From Labilibaculum filiforme (lineage in GTDB: Bacteria; Bacteroidota; Bacteroidia; Bacteroidales; Marinifilaceae): DNA of 64,000 nt. How positions within the stretch are numbered: position 1 is the stretch's first letter; the number at the start of each line of letters is the position of its first letter. Made by a program: the position numbers and the translations under genes. The notes under the pieces are model-generated. The model was not told the origin of the DNA, searched no databases, and worked only from the letters and a program-made list of their open reading frames with translations. The stretch covers positions 248,001 through 312,000 of the forward strand of contig NZ_MVDD01000004.1 of NCBI RefSeq assembly GCF_002843315.1, given 5' to 3'. Shown in pieces: positions 1 to 8,988 of this stretch.

Positions 1-202
1 GTGACGACCAATTGCAACGGCTGTTTTTTTCCCATAAAGTAATAAAGGCTTCCTGAACAATGTCTTCTGCTTGATCCAATGAATCGAAATATTTATGGGC
101 GTATGCACAAAGTGGTGCGTAGTATAAATCGAACAAGAGGCGAAGGCCATCCTGGTCTCCACTTTTAAACATTCTGATAATTTCCTGCTCCTGATTTGCC
201 AT
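1..202 (-). CDS. ECF RNA polymerase sigma factor, N-terminal part (cut by window edge)
   Basis: The frame opens with an ATG at 202-200 and runs off the left edge, giving about 67 residues. The start MANQEQEIIRMFKSGD, followed by a region with the LFDLYYAPLCAYA pattern and then AEDIVQEAFITLWEK, is the sigma-70 region 2 of ECF factors: core binding plus the -10 recognition helix. Bacteroidota ECF factors of this kind usually sit beside a FecR anti-sigma gene and a susC gene, but the partner would lie outside this window. The reading frame and motif are clear; the specific regulon cannot be told. Confidence 0.88.
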   Translation of the reverse strand, partial: MANQEQEIIRMFKSGDQDGLRLLFDLYYAPLCAYAHKYFDSLDQAEDIVQEAFITLWEKNSRCNWSS

Positions 203-694
203 ATTTTTCGTATGTAAATGTAGAAAAGCTACTTGGATATTCAAACGGGATATTTTAAAAATATTAAAATCTCAGAAAGAAAATCAACCTGAATCGCTTA
301 ACAGTAAGCGTTAAGTAATTTATTTTTTTAGAAAATAACACCACTTTAAAACCGTTTCTTTTTTAGATATTTAAGCATCTAAATAAACAAAAAACAACCA
401 AACAAAGGATGTTGACTACTAACCACTAAGTAAACAACCAATTAACGATACACGAGAAACTATTGTTAAGCCAAATAAAAATTATACGTTAGAAACAACT
501 TGACATATTTACACTCTTGTTTTTTAAAAAATTTTACTTAATTTCCGAATCGTTTTTGAAAGGATATTTTTATTTGAAATCTTTTTTCGAAAAAAAAGGG
601 AAGCCATCGGCTGGTCATCAACCGGAAAACTTTGGCGGCGAACTGGAAGAGGAGGCCGATGGACCCTTGTAAATACAAAACTAATTATTTAATC
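203..694. other. Divergent intergenic region with very AT-rich DNA and one GC-rich block
   Basis: This gap separates the leftward sigma gene from the rightward gene at 695. Most of it is strongly AT-rich with A and T runs and no convincing open frame. The exception is a compact GC-rich block at about 598-672, described separately. Promoters for both flanking genes must lie here, but I could not fix a good TTTG-N19-TAnnTTTG pair. Confidence 0.5.
603..661 (+). other. Candidate structured RNA element upstream of an unknown gene
   Basis: CCATCGGC at 604-611 is the exact reverse complement of GCCGATGG at 654-661. Inside this stem, CTGGT and ACCGG around the loop CATCA can form a second small hairpin. 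The block is much richer in G and C than the DNA on either side, as is usual for structured RNA in AT-rich genomes. It ends about 34 bases before the likely start codon at 695, so it could be a cis-acting leader element. I do not recognise a known riboswitch or ribozyme class. The same block also reads as an open frame without a start codon, so it might instead be a gene remnant. Confidence 0.35.
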
Positions 695-1381
695 ATGGAC
701 TATCAAAACGATTTTGAAACATGGAAAGAAAGAATTGAAGCCCTTCCCCTTTCGGAGGTGAAATTACCGAATCAACCTATCGACGAGGTGACTGCCAGTG
801 CAGAAACGCTGGCCATAGAGGCAATTAAAGACAAAGAAAGTCTTGCAAAGGCCGGACTGGATATTACGTTTATTACTGACCTGACTACCCTTTCAGGTGC
901 TGTAAGATATTGTCAGGCAGAATGGATGAGCGAATACCGTGCTCGACAGGAGGCTCAAAAGGAGTGGTTGGAGCAATCTCCTGAAGCTTATGACTTACGC
1001 GATGAAATGCTACATCATTTTAGTTTTGTATTTCGAAATAATGAGAATGTAAATAAAAAAGTGATGCGTATTCGTGAGGGTGGTGGACATGCTGACATGA
1101 TTCAAGATTTGATTGAACTAGCCATACTTGGTGAAAAAAACCCAGAACCATTAAAATTGATTGGAGTTGATACTCTTCTTTCAAAAGCCAAAATCACTTC
1201 ACACAATATGTCTGTATTATTAGCTGAATCAAATGGATCGAAAGAGGAAAACAGTGCCACGAAATTAATGAGAGACAAAGCCTACACTTTGCTTGCAGAA
1301 AAGATGAGCACCATTCGTGAATATGGTCGTTATATTTTCTGGAAAAATGAAGATCGAAAGAAAAAATATCTTAACGATTAA
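695..1381 (+). CDS. Hypothetical protein of about 228 residues
   Basis: I do not recognise a named domain. The protein begins MDYQNDFETWKERIE, is rich in charged helical segments, has no signal peptide or membrane segment, and ends in a basic tail (EDRKKKYLND). The segment LMRDKAYTLLAEKMSTIRE followed by YGRYIFWKNE resembles, from memory, the end of a recurrent Bacteroidota family of unknown function. The frame can be extended upstream to a TTG at 632, but that part overlaps the inverted-repeat element and has odd composition, so I prefer the ATG at 695; an ATG at 659 is also possible. A strong terminator follows at 1405. It appears to be a single-gene transcript. Confidence 0.75.
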   Translation: MDYQNDFETWKERIEALPLSEVKLPNQPIDEVTASAETLAIEAIKDKESLAKAGLDITFITDLTTLSGAVRYCQAEWMSEYRARQEAQKEWLEQSPEAYDLRDEMLHHFSFVFRNNENVNKKVMRIREGGGHADMIQDLIELAILGEKNPEPLKLIGVDTLLSKAKITSHNMSVLLAESNGSKEENSATKLMRDKAYTLLAEKMSTIREYGRYIFWKNEDRKKKYLND

Positions 1382-1404
1382 TTCCTAGAATGCCCAATTT
1401 TATT

Positions 1405-1443
1405 AGTCCCGAGGCAGGTCACACCCTCCCATCGGGACTTTTA
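1405..1443 (+). terminator. Rho-independent terminator
   Basis: AGTCCCGA at 1405-1412 pairs exactly with TCGGGACT at 1432-1439 and is followed by TTTT. It lies 24 bases after the stop codon of the gene ending at 1381. Confidence 0.8.
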
Positions 1444-1450
1444 TGCATCC

Positions 1451-1552
1451 AATCGGTAACTTGGAGCAGTCCATTGGCAATTTCTTGGCTTCAATCGGTA
1501 ACAATTACCCTCCCCGAGACAATAAGTGGTCGCCCATTAGCAATTTGACGAT
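1451..1552. repeat. Two degenerate direct repeat units in the intergenic region
   Basis: AATCGGTAAC occurs at 1451 and again at 1493. Each copy is followed after a variable spacer by a related block, CCATTGGCAATTT and then CCCATTAGCAATTT. The remaining 1382-1721 region holds two terminators and no gene. Confidence 0.45.
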
Positions 1553-1670
1553 TTTCTAAAATACTCGTAAAAATCAAACTGAGGTAGTGCCTTTATTTTT
1601 GTATGAAGATTAAATCTGTTATCAGAATTAGCCTTAGCGCAAACTTAAATCTTGCTTGTGTAAATTTGAA

Positions 1671-1696
1671 AAGCCACCTCAAACTGAGATGGCTTT
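1671..1696 (-). terminator. Terminator at the end of locus 1 (possibly bidirectional)
   Basis: AAGCCACCTC at 1671-1680 pairs with GAGATGGCTT at 1686-1695 around a five-base loop, with a short T-run on the minus-strand side. It lies 26 bases past the stop of the thioredoxin gene that ends locus 1. Confidence 0.75.
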
Positions 1697-1721
1697 ACTT
1701 CAACTATTCAATTAATAATTA

Positions 1722-2129
1722 TTATTTCTCCTTTAAAATACCATTAGCTTGATCAATTAGATCCTCTGCTGTTCTTCCATTCATTCTTCCAAGAACTTCG
1801 CCTTCAGTATTCAGAATTAACAAAGTTGGATATGATTTTACTTCATAAAATGAAGCAAGTTCAATACCTTCCCCTTTTTCCATATCCATCTTAAGGCAAA
1901 CAAAATTCGTGTTATAAAACGCTCCTATTTTTTCTTGGGTGAAAACTTCTTTTGCTAACCTTTTACATGGACCACACCATTCGGTATAACAATCAATAAA
2001 AACTAACTTGTTTTCATTGTTTGCCTTAATTAAACCTTCTTCGTAAGTGCATTTTTCAAAATTAATTCCTTGTGCTGAAACACTTCCACAAAAAAGTAGA
2101 ACAATAAAAGTGATTATTATATTTTTCAT
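1722..2129 (-). CDS. Exported small thioredoxin-family protein
   Basis: This 135-residue protein has a cleavable signal peptide (about residues 1-19, ending VSAQ) and a single thioredoxin fold. The active site is W51-C52-G-P-C55 and the cis-proline motif is SYPT near residue 99. It should act in the periplasm as a thiol-disulfide oxidoreductase. It is the last gene of locus 1, 11 bases after a DsbD-N-like gene. Its N-terminal half closely resembles the thioredoxin parts of the 400- and 403-residue proteins in loci 2 and 3, but it lacks their helical C-terminal extension. The direction (reductase or oxidase) cannot be told from sequence; the CGPC site and the DsbD-N neighbours favour reduction. 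Confidence 0.92.
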   Translation of the reverse strand: MKNIIITFIVLLFCGSVSAQGINFEKCTYEEGLIKANNENKLVFIDCYTEWCGPCKRLAKEVFTQEKIGAFYNTNFVCLKMDMEKGEGIELASFYEVKSYPTLLILNTEGEVLGRMNGRTAEDLIDQANGILKEK

Positions 2130-2140
2130 TTCTTATTTTA

Positions 2141-2665
2141 TTAAAATTGTAAGTCAACAGTTTTTGTTTTAGGAGGAAAACATTGGTTTGGGTCGCAAGC
2201 TTGATAGTACAAACCACATTTAATTGGCTTGACGAACTTTACACCATCTACAACCTTATAATATCTAACAAAGAATATTTCTCCTTTAAATATTTCTACT
2301 CCTTCTGAATAAGGTTTCGCAATTGGCTTTTGCCAATCTCCAATTGGTTCCAATCCTTTTGGCGCTTCAAATCTGATTTCGGTTGTGATGTATGCCGAAG
2401 CATCAGAAGCATATGCATAAATCTGCCAATTGTTTAACAAATCGGCCTTCAATACAATTGCTAATTGATCCTTATTTTCAGACCATACCACCTTTGCATT
2501 ATAGCTTAATGGATCCATGGCTGTTGGTTTTGATGTTACAAGATCCATCTGCTCCATCTCTACCATCATCTCCAAATCGGAATCGATTTTATCGATTTGA
2601 GCTATTGCATTATTACCTCCATATAAATAGATGATCAACACGAATAGCCTTAATGCATTTTTCAT
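2141..2665 (-). CDS. Exported DsbD N-terminal-domain-like protein
   Basis: A 174-residue exported protein with a signal peptide ending NNAIAQ. The C-terminal half has the immunoglobulin-like DsbD alpha-domain pattern: NWQIYAYA, then a GLYYQAC motif with C157, and C162 in CFPPK. In DsbD this Cys pair carries electrons from the membrane domain to periplasmic partners. There is no membrane-spanning DsbD beta domain here, so the protein must receive electrons from, or pass them to, something else. It follows a ThuA-like gene by 6 bases and precedes a thioredoxin gene by 11 bases, so the three are probably translated from one message. A close paralogue lies at 4379-4900, and the same domain is fused to a ThuA-like protein at 50173-52137. 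Confidence 0.82.
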   Translation of the reverse strand: MKNALRLFVLIIYLYGGNNAIAQIDKIDSDLEMMVEMEQMDLVTSKPTAMDPLSYNAKVVWSENKDQLAIVLKADLLNNWQIYAYASDASAYITTEIRFEAPKGLEPIGDWQKPIAKPYSEGVEIFKGEIFFVRYYKVVDGVKFVKPIKCGLYYQACDPNQCFPPKTKTVDLQF

Positions 2666-2671
2666 CCTCTT

Positions 2672-4171
2672 TTAATTTAAAGTGTTAATTAACCATTTAT
2701 ATCCACCAGCTTCAGTAAAGAATAATTTAGATCTATTTTTTTTCAGCCATTTCTTCCACTCTTTTGCCGTTTTAAAATCTTCCATGGTATACTTTCTAAG
2801 AACACGATTAGCAATATCAGTTTGTTCGCCTTTACTTATTAGACCAATACATTTTTCTAAGACTTCAATTTTTCTATTGGAAACCGCTAATTGTTTAAGA
2901 TCTTTATCAACTGAAAGCACATGTCTGAAGTCTTTTGTGTGTATACAGTAAAAGAATTCTCGATTCTCTTCAATCCACGTGTAATAGGCCTTAATATCTG
3001 AACCAACAGCATTAAATGCTTCCTCTCCAACATTTTCTTCCATCCATATTTCTATTGTTGGAACTGATTTTTGTTTACTCAAAAACATCTCTTGAATTCT
3101 CGATAGTTTCTTACCTTCTGCTTTTTGCTTCTTCAATTCATCGGCACGAGCAATGCTCTTCTCATTATACTTCAACCAATCAACCTTATAAGTTTCAAAA
3201 TTTTCAAGAGTAATTTTAGATTTTCTATAATCTAAATATGGATCCCGAATAATAATGGTTTCATCCATTTTTTTTGCAATAAGACCTGCCCCGTTGAACT
3301 GTTTCATGTAGACAATGGTATTGAAAAATACATCTTTTGCTTCTTCGGTCATTATATCTGGAGACCCACTAAAACCCCATAAAAATAAATTACCATGACG
3401 CCCTAAAGCTACAGATTCGATACTTTTACATTCTGCACCACAGATGTATTCAGTATCTGGTGAATCTAAAAATCCAGCTCCACGAGATACCATCCCCAAC
3501 ACGTAATCCGAATTTTTTGCACTTAATTTTTGCACTTTCCACATTTTCATCTGCTTTGGCAAACTAGAATCATAATGCAACCAATTTTTAGGAGTCGGAT
3601 TCATCACCATAGTAGGGGTTACCTTATTTGGCGTATTGAATATTGGGTGCTGTGTTTGTAGGCTTTGCGCATCACCTTCCAAACAGTAACAATGCCAGTC
3701 TAGTTTAGAGCCTAAACTTCTTCCTAAATCTGGTGCACATTTACCAATAAAAATAGTAGCATTCTTATAATCAGAAGTTAAGTATTCTGACTTAGCATAT
3801 TTTACAAGTTTTCCATTTGTATCATATTCTTTTACTTCCTCTTTTATTGGTGTCGTTAATTCATCAAATATGGTCACATCTACTTTTGATGACATTTCCT
3901 GCTTATAATCTCTTGGATCAACACATGTAACACTAGTGAAATGTTCCTCTAAATAGGCTTTAAATGCCGGCCACCTAGTTTGATAATCTTTCTCTAAGCG
4001 TTCTGGAGCACCGCCAAATACACGACCATAATTTTCTGGCTTTGGTTTTTCTGGATTGTAACCTACGTATAGTACTTTAATATCTTTATTCGATTCCTGT
4101 GCATTTGCAACCCCTATAACAGAGCAAAACAAAACGCAAACCAATAACTTCACTATTACTAAATTTTTCAT
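2672..4171 (-). CDS. Secreted ThuA-like protein, copy 1 of 4
   Basis: 499 residues with a signal peptide ending VANAQ. The first 300 residues look like a ThuA/class I glutamine-amidotransferase-like fold: a first strand KVLYVGYNP, a VDVTIFDE strand, and ALGRHGNLFLWGFSGSP before a long helix with EEAKDVFFNTIVYMKQF. This superfamily call rests on pattern and is moderate. A conserved C-Y-C-L motif and a following His (HPIFNTP) are shared with the other three copies, as is a Cys just before ALGRH. The last 70 residues carry a separate repeated pattern (AKEWKKWLKKN, then FFTEAGGYKWLINT). It is paired with the DsbD-N-like gene 6 bases downstream. No enzyme activity can be assigned. Confidence 0.72.
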   Translation of the reverse strand: MKNLVIVKLLVCVLFCSVIGVANAQESNKDIKVLYVGYNPEKPKPENYGRVFGGAPERLEKDYQTRWPAFKAYLEEHFTSVTCVDPRDYKQEMSSKVDVTIFDELTTPIKEEVKEYDTNGKLVKYAKSEYLTSDYKNATIFIGKCAPDLGRSLGSKLDWHCYCLEGDAQSLQTQHPIFNTPNKVTPTMVMNPTPKNWLHYDSSLPKQMKMWKVQKLSAKNSDYVLGMVSRGAGFLDSPDTEYICGAECKSIESVALGRHGNLFLWGFSGSPDIMTEEAKDVFFNTIVYMKQFNGAGLIAKKMDETIIIRDPYLDYRKSKITLENFETYKVDWLKYNEKSIARADELKKQKAEGKKLSRIQEMFLSKQKSVPTIEIWMEENVGEEAFNAVGSDIKAYYTWIEENREFFYCIHTKDFRHVLSVDKDLKQLAVSNRKIEVLEKCIGLISKGEQTDIANRVLRKYTMEDFKTAKEWKKWLKKNRSKLFFTEAGGYKWLINTLN

Positions 4172-4378
4172 TTCATTAAATATATTTGTTGTTAACGCTT
4201 ACTACTTTTCATTAAACCATAATAAACCAAATTACTCTTTTACAACTATCTTCGCTTGCTTAATTAGATGGGGTGCAACTCCCTCCTTCATTCTACAATG
4301 AACTCTGAGTTCTGTATTAAGAATTAAACAAAACACATTAAGACTGCAATTACTAATACTCTCGTATTACTCAAATAT

Positions 4379-4900
4379 TTATAATTTAATATCTAAATCA
4401 ACCATTTTTGTTTTAGGAGGAAAACACTGATTTAAATCACAGGTCTGGTAATACAAACCAACCTTACCCTTACCTACTTTTCTGGATGTTACTTTAAAGT
4501 AGCCGATATATAAAAGCTCCCCTTCATAAACATCTAAGTCTTCCGAAAAATAATGAGCATCTGGCTTAATCCATTCTCCTATTTGTTGAATACCATTAGG
4601 TAATTCAACTTTCAATTCGGTCATAATAAATGCTGAGGTTCCTTTCTGACTAGCATAAATATGCCAATCATCTGCTATTAGCACACGCATAACAAGAGCG
4701 AGTGAACTTTTATCTTTATTCCAAACCACAAGTGCACCAAGATTAACAGGATCAGTGCCATTGGGCTTATTCAATTGAATCGTTTCATAAGCTTCAAAAG
4801 CTTTTTCTTCAAGTGCCTCATCTACTTTCTTTTCCTGAGCTGTTACACACGAGCTTGCCAAAAGAATAATGAGAATAAGAACCATATGTAATTCACGCAT
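4379..4900 (-). CDS. Exported DsbD N-terminal-domain-like protein, second copy
   Basis: 173 residues with a lipoprotein-like or cleavable signal (SSCVTAQ). The C-terminal half matches the protein at 2141-2665 closely: DWHIYASQKGTSAFIMTEL, then YYQTC with C154 and C159 in CFPPKTK. It starts 7 bases after the second ThuA-like gene, so locus 1 carries the ThuA-like/DsbD-N pair as a tandem duplication. The 207-base gap downstream, before the first pair, holds no gene. Confidence 0.8.
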   Translation of the reverse strand: MRELHMVLILIILLASSCVTAQEKKVDEALEEKAFEAYETIQLNKPNGTDPVNLGALVVWNKDKSSLALVMRVLIADDWHIYASQKGTSAFIMTELKVELPNGIQQIGEWIKPDAHYFSEDLDVYEGELLYIGYFKVTSRKVGKGKVGLYYQTCDLNQCFPPKTKMVDLDIKL

Positions 4901-4907
4901 AATCTTT

Positions 4908-6410
4908 TTATTTTATCGTATTTACCAACCACTTGTAACCACCCGACTCGGTAAAAAAAAGTTTTTCCTTATTAGATTGAAACCAATTTTCCCATTCTTT
5001 TTGTGTTGTAAAATGCTGTTCTGTATAGCGTAGTAAAATACGTTGAGCTACTTCTTTTTTATCAGTATTGTTTAATAACGCAATTGACTCTTCAAGAATC
5101 TTAAGATCATTATTTGCAATGCCTAATTGTTGTGCATCTTTATCTAATTCAAATTTGTAATTAAGAATGCTACCATGGCAATAGTAGTATGCTTTGTTTT
5201 CAAGTAAAAACTTGCGATATGCCTCCATATCAGTACCAAAAATGGTAAAGTCGTCACCCATTTTATTTTTCAAATATTCTTCGAGTGTAGGTAGCACTCC
5301 TTTATTTTTAGTTAAAAAAAACTTTTGTGGAGCGGTTAATTTGTCTCCTTTTTTTTGTTTCGCTATCAATTCAGCACGGCGTTGTATTTCCTTAGCGTTA
5401 TATCTTTCATATTCCTGAACGCTTTTCTTATAGCTTTCTTCAGAAACGTCACGAAGACTATAAGCAATTGACACTTCGCGTATTTGTATTCTATCGTTGT
5501 ATTTACGGGCAATTGGCTTTTGTCCATTAAACTGATTGATATAGACAATAGAGTTAATAAAAACCAATTGAGCTTCTTCTGTAAAATCATCAGCAGCACC
5601 ATTAAAACCCCAATGAAAAAAGTTTGCATGACGACCTAATGCTACTGCGCCAACATCTTTAACACAAACTCCACTTGAGATATATTCTGTATCGGGCGAA
5701 TCTTCGTAGCCATTGCCACGCGAAACCATGCCTGGTATTAATGCAGAATTATTATAAGATGGAGCTAATACACGCCACATTGGAATTTGTTTTGGCACAT
5801 TTTTACCAGATGGATAATGATAGATATAGTTTGGTGTATCTTTTGATTCAAAAGTAAGATCTACTTTGAATGGGGTATTAAAAATATCGTGCTCGACTCT
5901 AATATGGTGTGCATCAAATTCTAAACACAGACACAACCAATCATTTTTTAAGCCTAACGACTGACCTATTTGTGGCGAACAGATACCAATGGTAATAGTC
6001 GCTCTATCATAATCTTTAGACAAATACTCTGGAAATTCCCATTCTATTAGTTCGTTATTATCATTATATACTCTTTTTTCCTCCTTAATCGCAGTAGGCA
6101 TACCATCAAAAATGGTTACATCATAATCATCAGAAAGAGCTTCGTTATAATCACTACCATCTATTGTCTTTACATGATTAAAGTGTTTTTTAAGCAAGGT
6201 TTCATAAGATCCCATACGAACTTTCAATCGCTCGATATATTCCGTTTTATCCTCATCTCTAACAGGCATTTCCTTTGGAAGTGGCTTGTCTGGCGAATAA
6301 CCAACATAAAGCACGCTTATGTCTTTTGTGTTTTTGTCTTTCTCTACAGCACACATCGCTGTTAATAACCCAGTTAATATAACTGCAGTTAGTATAACTA
6401 TTTTCCTCAT
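4908..6410 (-). CDS. Secreted ThuA-like protein, copy 2 of 4
   Basis: 500 residues, signal peptide or lipoprotein signal ending TAMCAVEKD. It shares with copy 1 the ISVLYVGYSPDKP start, the DVTIFDG strand, the C-L-C-L-E motif with nearby His residues (DAHHIRVEHDIFNTP), the SPDTEYISSGVC segment, the ALGRHANFFHWGF segment, and the C-terminal TESGGYKWLVNT block. It is the first of the two ThuA-like/DsbD-N pairs in locus 1 and starts 170 bases after the PKD-like gene, with a hairpin in that gap. The position downstream of susCD suggests that it handles the imported ligand, or one bound at the envelope. Function unknown. Confidence 0.72.
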   Translation of the reverse strand: MRKIVILTAVILTGLLTAMCAVEKDKNTKDISVLYVGYSPDKPLPKEMPVRDEDKTEYIERLKVRMGSYETLLKKHFNHVKTIDGSDYNEALSDDYDVTIFDGMPTAIKEEKRVYNDNNELIEWEFPEYLSKDYDRATITIGICSPQIGQSLGLKNDWLCLCLEFDAHHIRVEHDIFNTPFKVDLTFESKDTPNYIYHYPSGKNVPKQIPMWRVLAPSYNNSALIPGMVSRGNGYEDSPDTEYISSGVCVKDVGAVALGRHANFFHWGFNGAADDFTEEAQLVFINSIVYINQFNGQKPIARKYNDRIQIREVSIAYSLRDVSEESYKKSVQEYERYNAKEIQRRAELIAKQKKGDKLTAPQKFFLTKNKGVLPTLEEYLKNKMGDDFTIFGTDMEAYRKFLLENKAYYYCHGSILNYKFELDKDAQQLGIANNDLKILEESIALLNNTDKKEVAQRILLRYTEQHFTTQKEWENWFQSNKEKLFFTESGGYKWLVNTIK

Positions 6411-6529
6411 ATTTTTTTACTGATTTGCGTAACTTACTACTTGAAAGAAATTAGAGCGTATTAAGCTTCCATCAACACTACGGGATTGCAATATAAATGG
6501 CAAAAAGTTCGATTTCCTTTATTCGGTAT

Positions 6530-6568
6530 TCAGATTGAGAACTATTGCACAAATAGTTCCCAATCTGA
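6530..6568 (-). terminator. Hairpin between uptake genes and redox genes of locus 1
   Basis: CAGATTG at 6531-6537 pairs with CAATCTG at 6561-6567, and GAACTATT pairs with AATAGTTC inside it, giving a long stem with a four-base loop. There is no clear T-run on the minus strand, so it may be a partial terminator or an RNA-stabilising end rather than a full stop. Loci 2 and 3 have hairpins at the equivalent place. Confidence 0.55.
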
Positions 6569-6580
6569 TTTATCTAACTA

Positions 6581-8065
6581 TTACTTTTCAGCAGTAATTA
6601 CTTGAACCGCTTTTCCACAAACACCTTTAAACATATTTGTTATTTGTTTCTTTTGAGGATCGAGATAAATTACTGAACCTTTTAGTTCATCACTACTCCC
6701 TTCATTATAGGTAGCAATTACTAATTGCTGAGGATTAGTTCCAACATTTGTCATATCGAAATCCATTGGGATACCATACTCAACAGGTATATCAGCAATC
6801 TTGGTTAAAACAGGATTTAATACTGGAGTTGAATAGATTGATTGACCTATGGTGATGTAAAAATTACTACCATACTTCTTACATAAACTCTCAGCATTGA
6901 TTCCGGCTACTGGCAGAATCGTTGATTGACTGGTTTGTATATCATATACTCCAATAGGACTCCATGAAGCATATTCACGATCCATATTAAGGCTATGAAT
7001 AACAATCTCATTAGTATTTCCTGCCACGACATCCAATAAAACAACTCCCAAATCGATAGCAAGTCTTGTTTCAGTTTTACTTAAGCCCATTACTCTATAG
7101 CCATCAAAAGAAATATCTCCCAAAGGTGCTTCTGTAATCGAATTTAGATCAAATAATGGACCTCCTGGTGTATTATAAATGGTATAAATTTTATTGGAAA
7201 GTTTATCATAGCCCCAAATTTCGTCGGGCGCACTGGAACGATAGCCCCACCAGCCGCACAAGGCCCAATCGTAGGTTTCTGTAATTCCACTTGGTGCATG
7301 CATAATACCACTATTCAATACTGAGAAACCGTTTCCTGTTAAAAAATACTGATTATTGGTACTCGAAATTAATTTAGTTGGTGAAAAAGCACCTGTCCCT
7401 TGACCTTTAATATAGTTTTCTGCATTAATAATTGCAGTAGGTAAAAAGGATTGTACATTTGTTTTCACATATGGATATAACCCTTCCTGAGTTAGAATAT
7501 GCAATTCATATCCATATCTCCAATTTGCATTTTTAGCCATCCCACAAGGCTTGTTACCTAGTGTGTAATCACCTATTGTACTGGTACTAATCCATTCCGA
7601 ATTCTCATTGTAATTGGTATTAAGGTAAGAGATCAAACTTGATTCATCGGGCATTTCTGACAAAACGTAATAACCTAAATTGAAAGTTGCTACTACATTT
7701 AACTCAAATTCGTAATAGTACCTTACCCCTGTTTCTTTATCCATTACATGATAATAACAGATATTCTTCCCCATTGGTACAGAAGTTTCAATCACGTAAT
7801 CAAGATTGCGTTCCATCGATATTGTATCGCTTGTACCAATTCGCCAAGTAAATTCAAGATCGTCTTCTCGCCCCTCCAATTCTCTTGCAATAACTGGTGT
7901 TATTACCAAATGTTCTAATACCCCAACGGTGGTATCTACAGGTAAACCAGTTACTTCAACATTATTTAACTCTTTATAATCGTAATTTCCTAAGTCATCG
8001 GAGCATCCATAAGCTAATAGCAATGTTAGAAACAATATGGATGAAAATATTTTTATCATTTTCAT
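6581..8065 (-). CDS. PKD-like family surface lipoprotein
   Basis: 494 residues with a lipobox (LLLAYGC), placing it on the outer membrane. The mature start SDDLGNYDYKELN is typical of the Bacteroidota PKD-like lipoproteins found after SusD genes (PF16407, as I recall). The rest is a long beta-rich region with no catalytic motif I recognise. It begins 3 bases after the DUF4843 gene, so they are co-transcribed. Such proteins are thought to be surface ligand-binding companions of SusCD systems. Confidence 0.75.
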   Translation of the reverse strand: MKMIKIFSSILFLTLLLAYGCSDDLGNYDYKELNNVEVTGLPVDTTVGVLEHLVITPVIARELEGREDDLEFTWRIGTSDTISMERNLDYVIETSVPMGKNICYYHVMDKETGVRYYYEFELNVVATFNLGYYVLSEMPDESSLISYLNTNYNENSEWISTSTIGDYTLGNKPCGMAKNANWRYGYELHILTQEGLYPYVKTNVQSFLPTAIINAENYIKGQGTGAFSPTKLISSTNNQYFLTGNGFSVLNSGIMHAPSGITETYDWALCGWWGYRSSAPDEIWGYDKLSNKIYTIYNTPGGPLFDLNSITEAPLGDISFDGYRVMGLSKTETRLAIDLGVVLLDVVAGNTNEIVIHSLNMDREYASWSPIGVYDIQTSQSTILPVAGINAESLCKKYGSNFYITIGQSIYSTPVLNPVLTKIADIPVEYGIPMDFDMTNVGTNPQQLVIATYNEGSSDELKGSVIYLDPQKKQITNMFKGVCGKAVQVITAEK

Positions 8066-8068
8066 AAT

Positions 8069-8860
8069 CTACGTATTAATTATTTTAATCCTCGTTTTAG
8101 ATCCATCAGGATTGGTTCCATATACCTCATTCTCATCAAAGAAAATCTTCATTTGAGTAACAAAAACCATTGTTGAAGGGTAATAATAAGGCTGAATGGG
8201 AAAAGATGCCACTGGCATATTATTCCAATACATTGGCTTATTAATATCCTCACTGGCTTCCATCCATCCAGCATATACATAATTTGGATCGGCGCCCTCG
8301 TAGTAAATTTCTTTCCATTTGAAATAAGTCTCCTTATAGAAAGTTCCAAAATATCGCTCCCAAGAATTCCACCAAATAGGAGGTAATAATATATCCGAGA
8401 ATTTAACTTTTATTTGAAGCGCATCATCTTGCCCTAAACCAAAATTTTCGTTTGATACTAATCTAAAAGTTAATGAACGTACTTCTTCTTTTAGTTCTTC
8501 AGTTCTATTAAGCTTAATGCGTAAAGTGTCATATACTGCTCCTTGTTTAATCACTAAGTTCTCGATACTTGAAGCATTCCAATCACTAGTTGCAGCGGTA
8601 CTTTCGTCTTCAATTAATTCTACTTTGTACTCACGATCAATATCTGCAGGAACACCGGCAATTGCCACGGGTATTTTAATAATATAAGATTGTACTTCAT
8701 CTACCTCTTCGGCAAAAGAAAACTCTATACTATCAAGCTCAGTAACTAAATTGATATAAGCTGTTGAGGTATTAAACTCGGTAAATTCATTTTCACTATC
8801 ACATGAACTAAATGCAAAACTTATAGTTAAGCAAATTAGTAGTATAAATATATTTTTCAT
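8069..8860 (-). CDS. DUF4843 family lipoprotein
   Basis: A lipoprotein of about 263 residues; the lipobox is FAFSSC. I chose the ATG at 8860, directly before KNIFILLICLT; the frame extends to 8881 but that part adds nothing to the signal peptide. The pattern (TAYINLVTELDSIEFSFAEE, then IPVAIAGVPADIDREYKV, and later VSNENFGLGQDDALQIKVKFSD) matches DUF4843 proteins, usually encoded between susD and a PKD-like gene. That is exactly the arrangement here. It probably forms part of the surface SusCD complex. Confidence 0.78.
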   Translation of the reverse strand: MKNIFILLICLTISFAFSSCDSENEFTEFNTSTAYINLVTELDSIEFSFAEEVDEVQSYIIKIPVAIAGVPADIDREYKVELIEDESTAATSDWNASSIENLVIKQGAVYDTLRIKLNRTEELKEEVRSLTFRLVSNENFGLGQDDALQIKVKFSDILLPPIWWNSWERYFGTFYKETYFKWKEIYYEGADPNYVYAGWMEASEDINKPMYWNNMPVASFPIQPYYYPSTMVFVTQMKIFFDENEVYGTNPDGSKTRIKIINT

Positions 8861-8988
8861 TTGATTCAAAATTAGTATCAAGTCATAAGCATCAGGATTT
8901 TGATTCGCAGAACTTATCTAAAAAAACAAATTCATTTAATCATTCTCCTAATTGTTTTATACTTAATCATGACTATTAATTAAACACC

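Noticed and set aside
632-694. N-terminal extension of the unknown gene from a TTG start
   Set aside because: It overlaps the inverted-repeat element and has different composition; the ATG at 695 gives a normal protein start.
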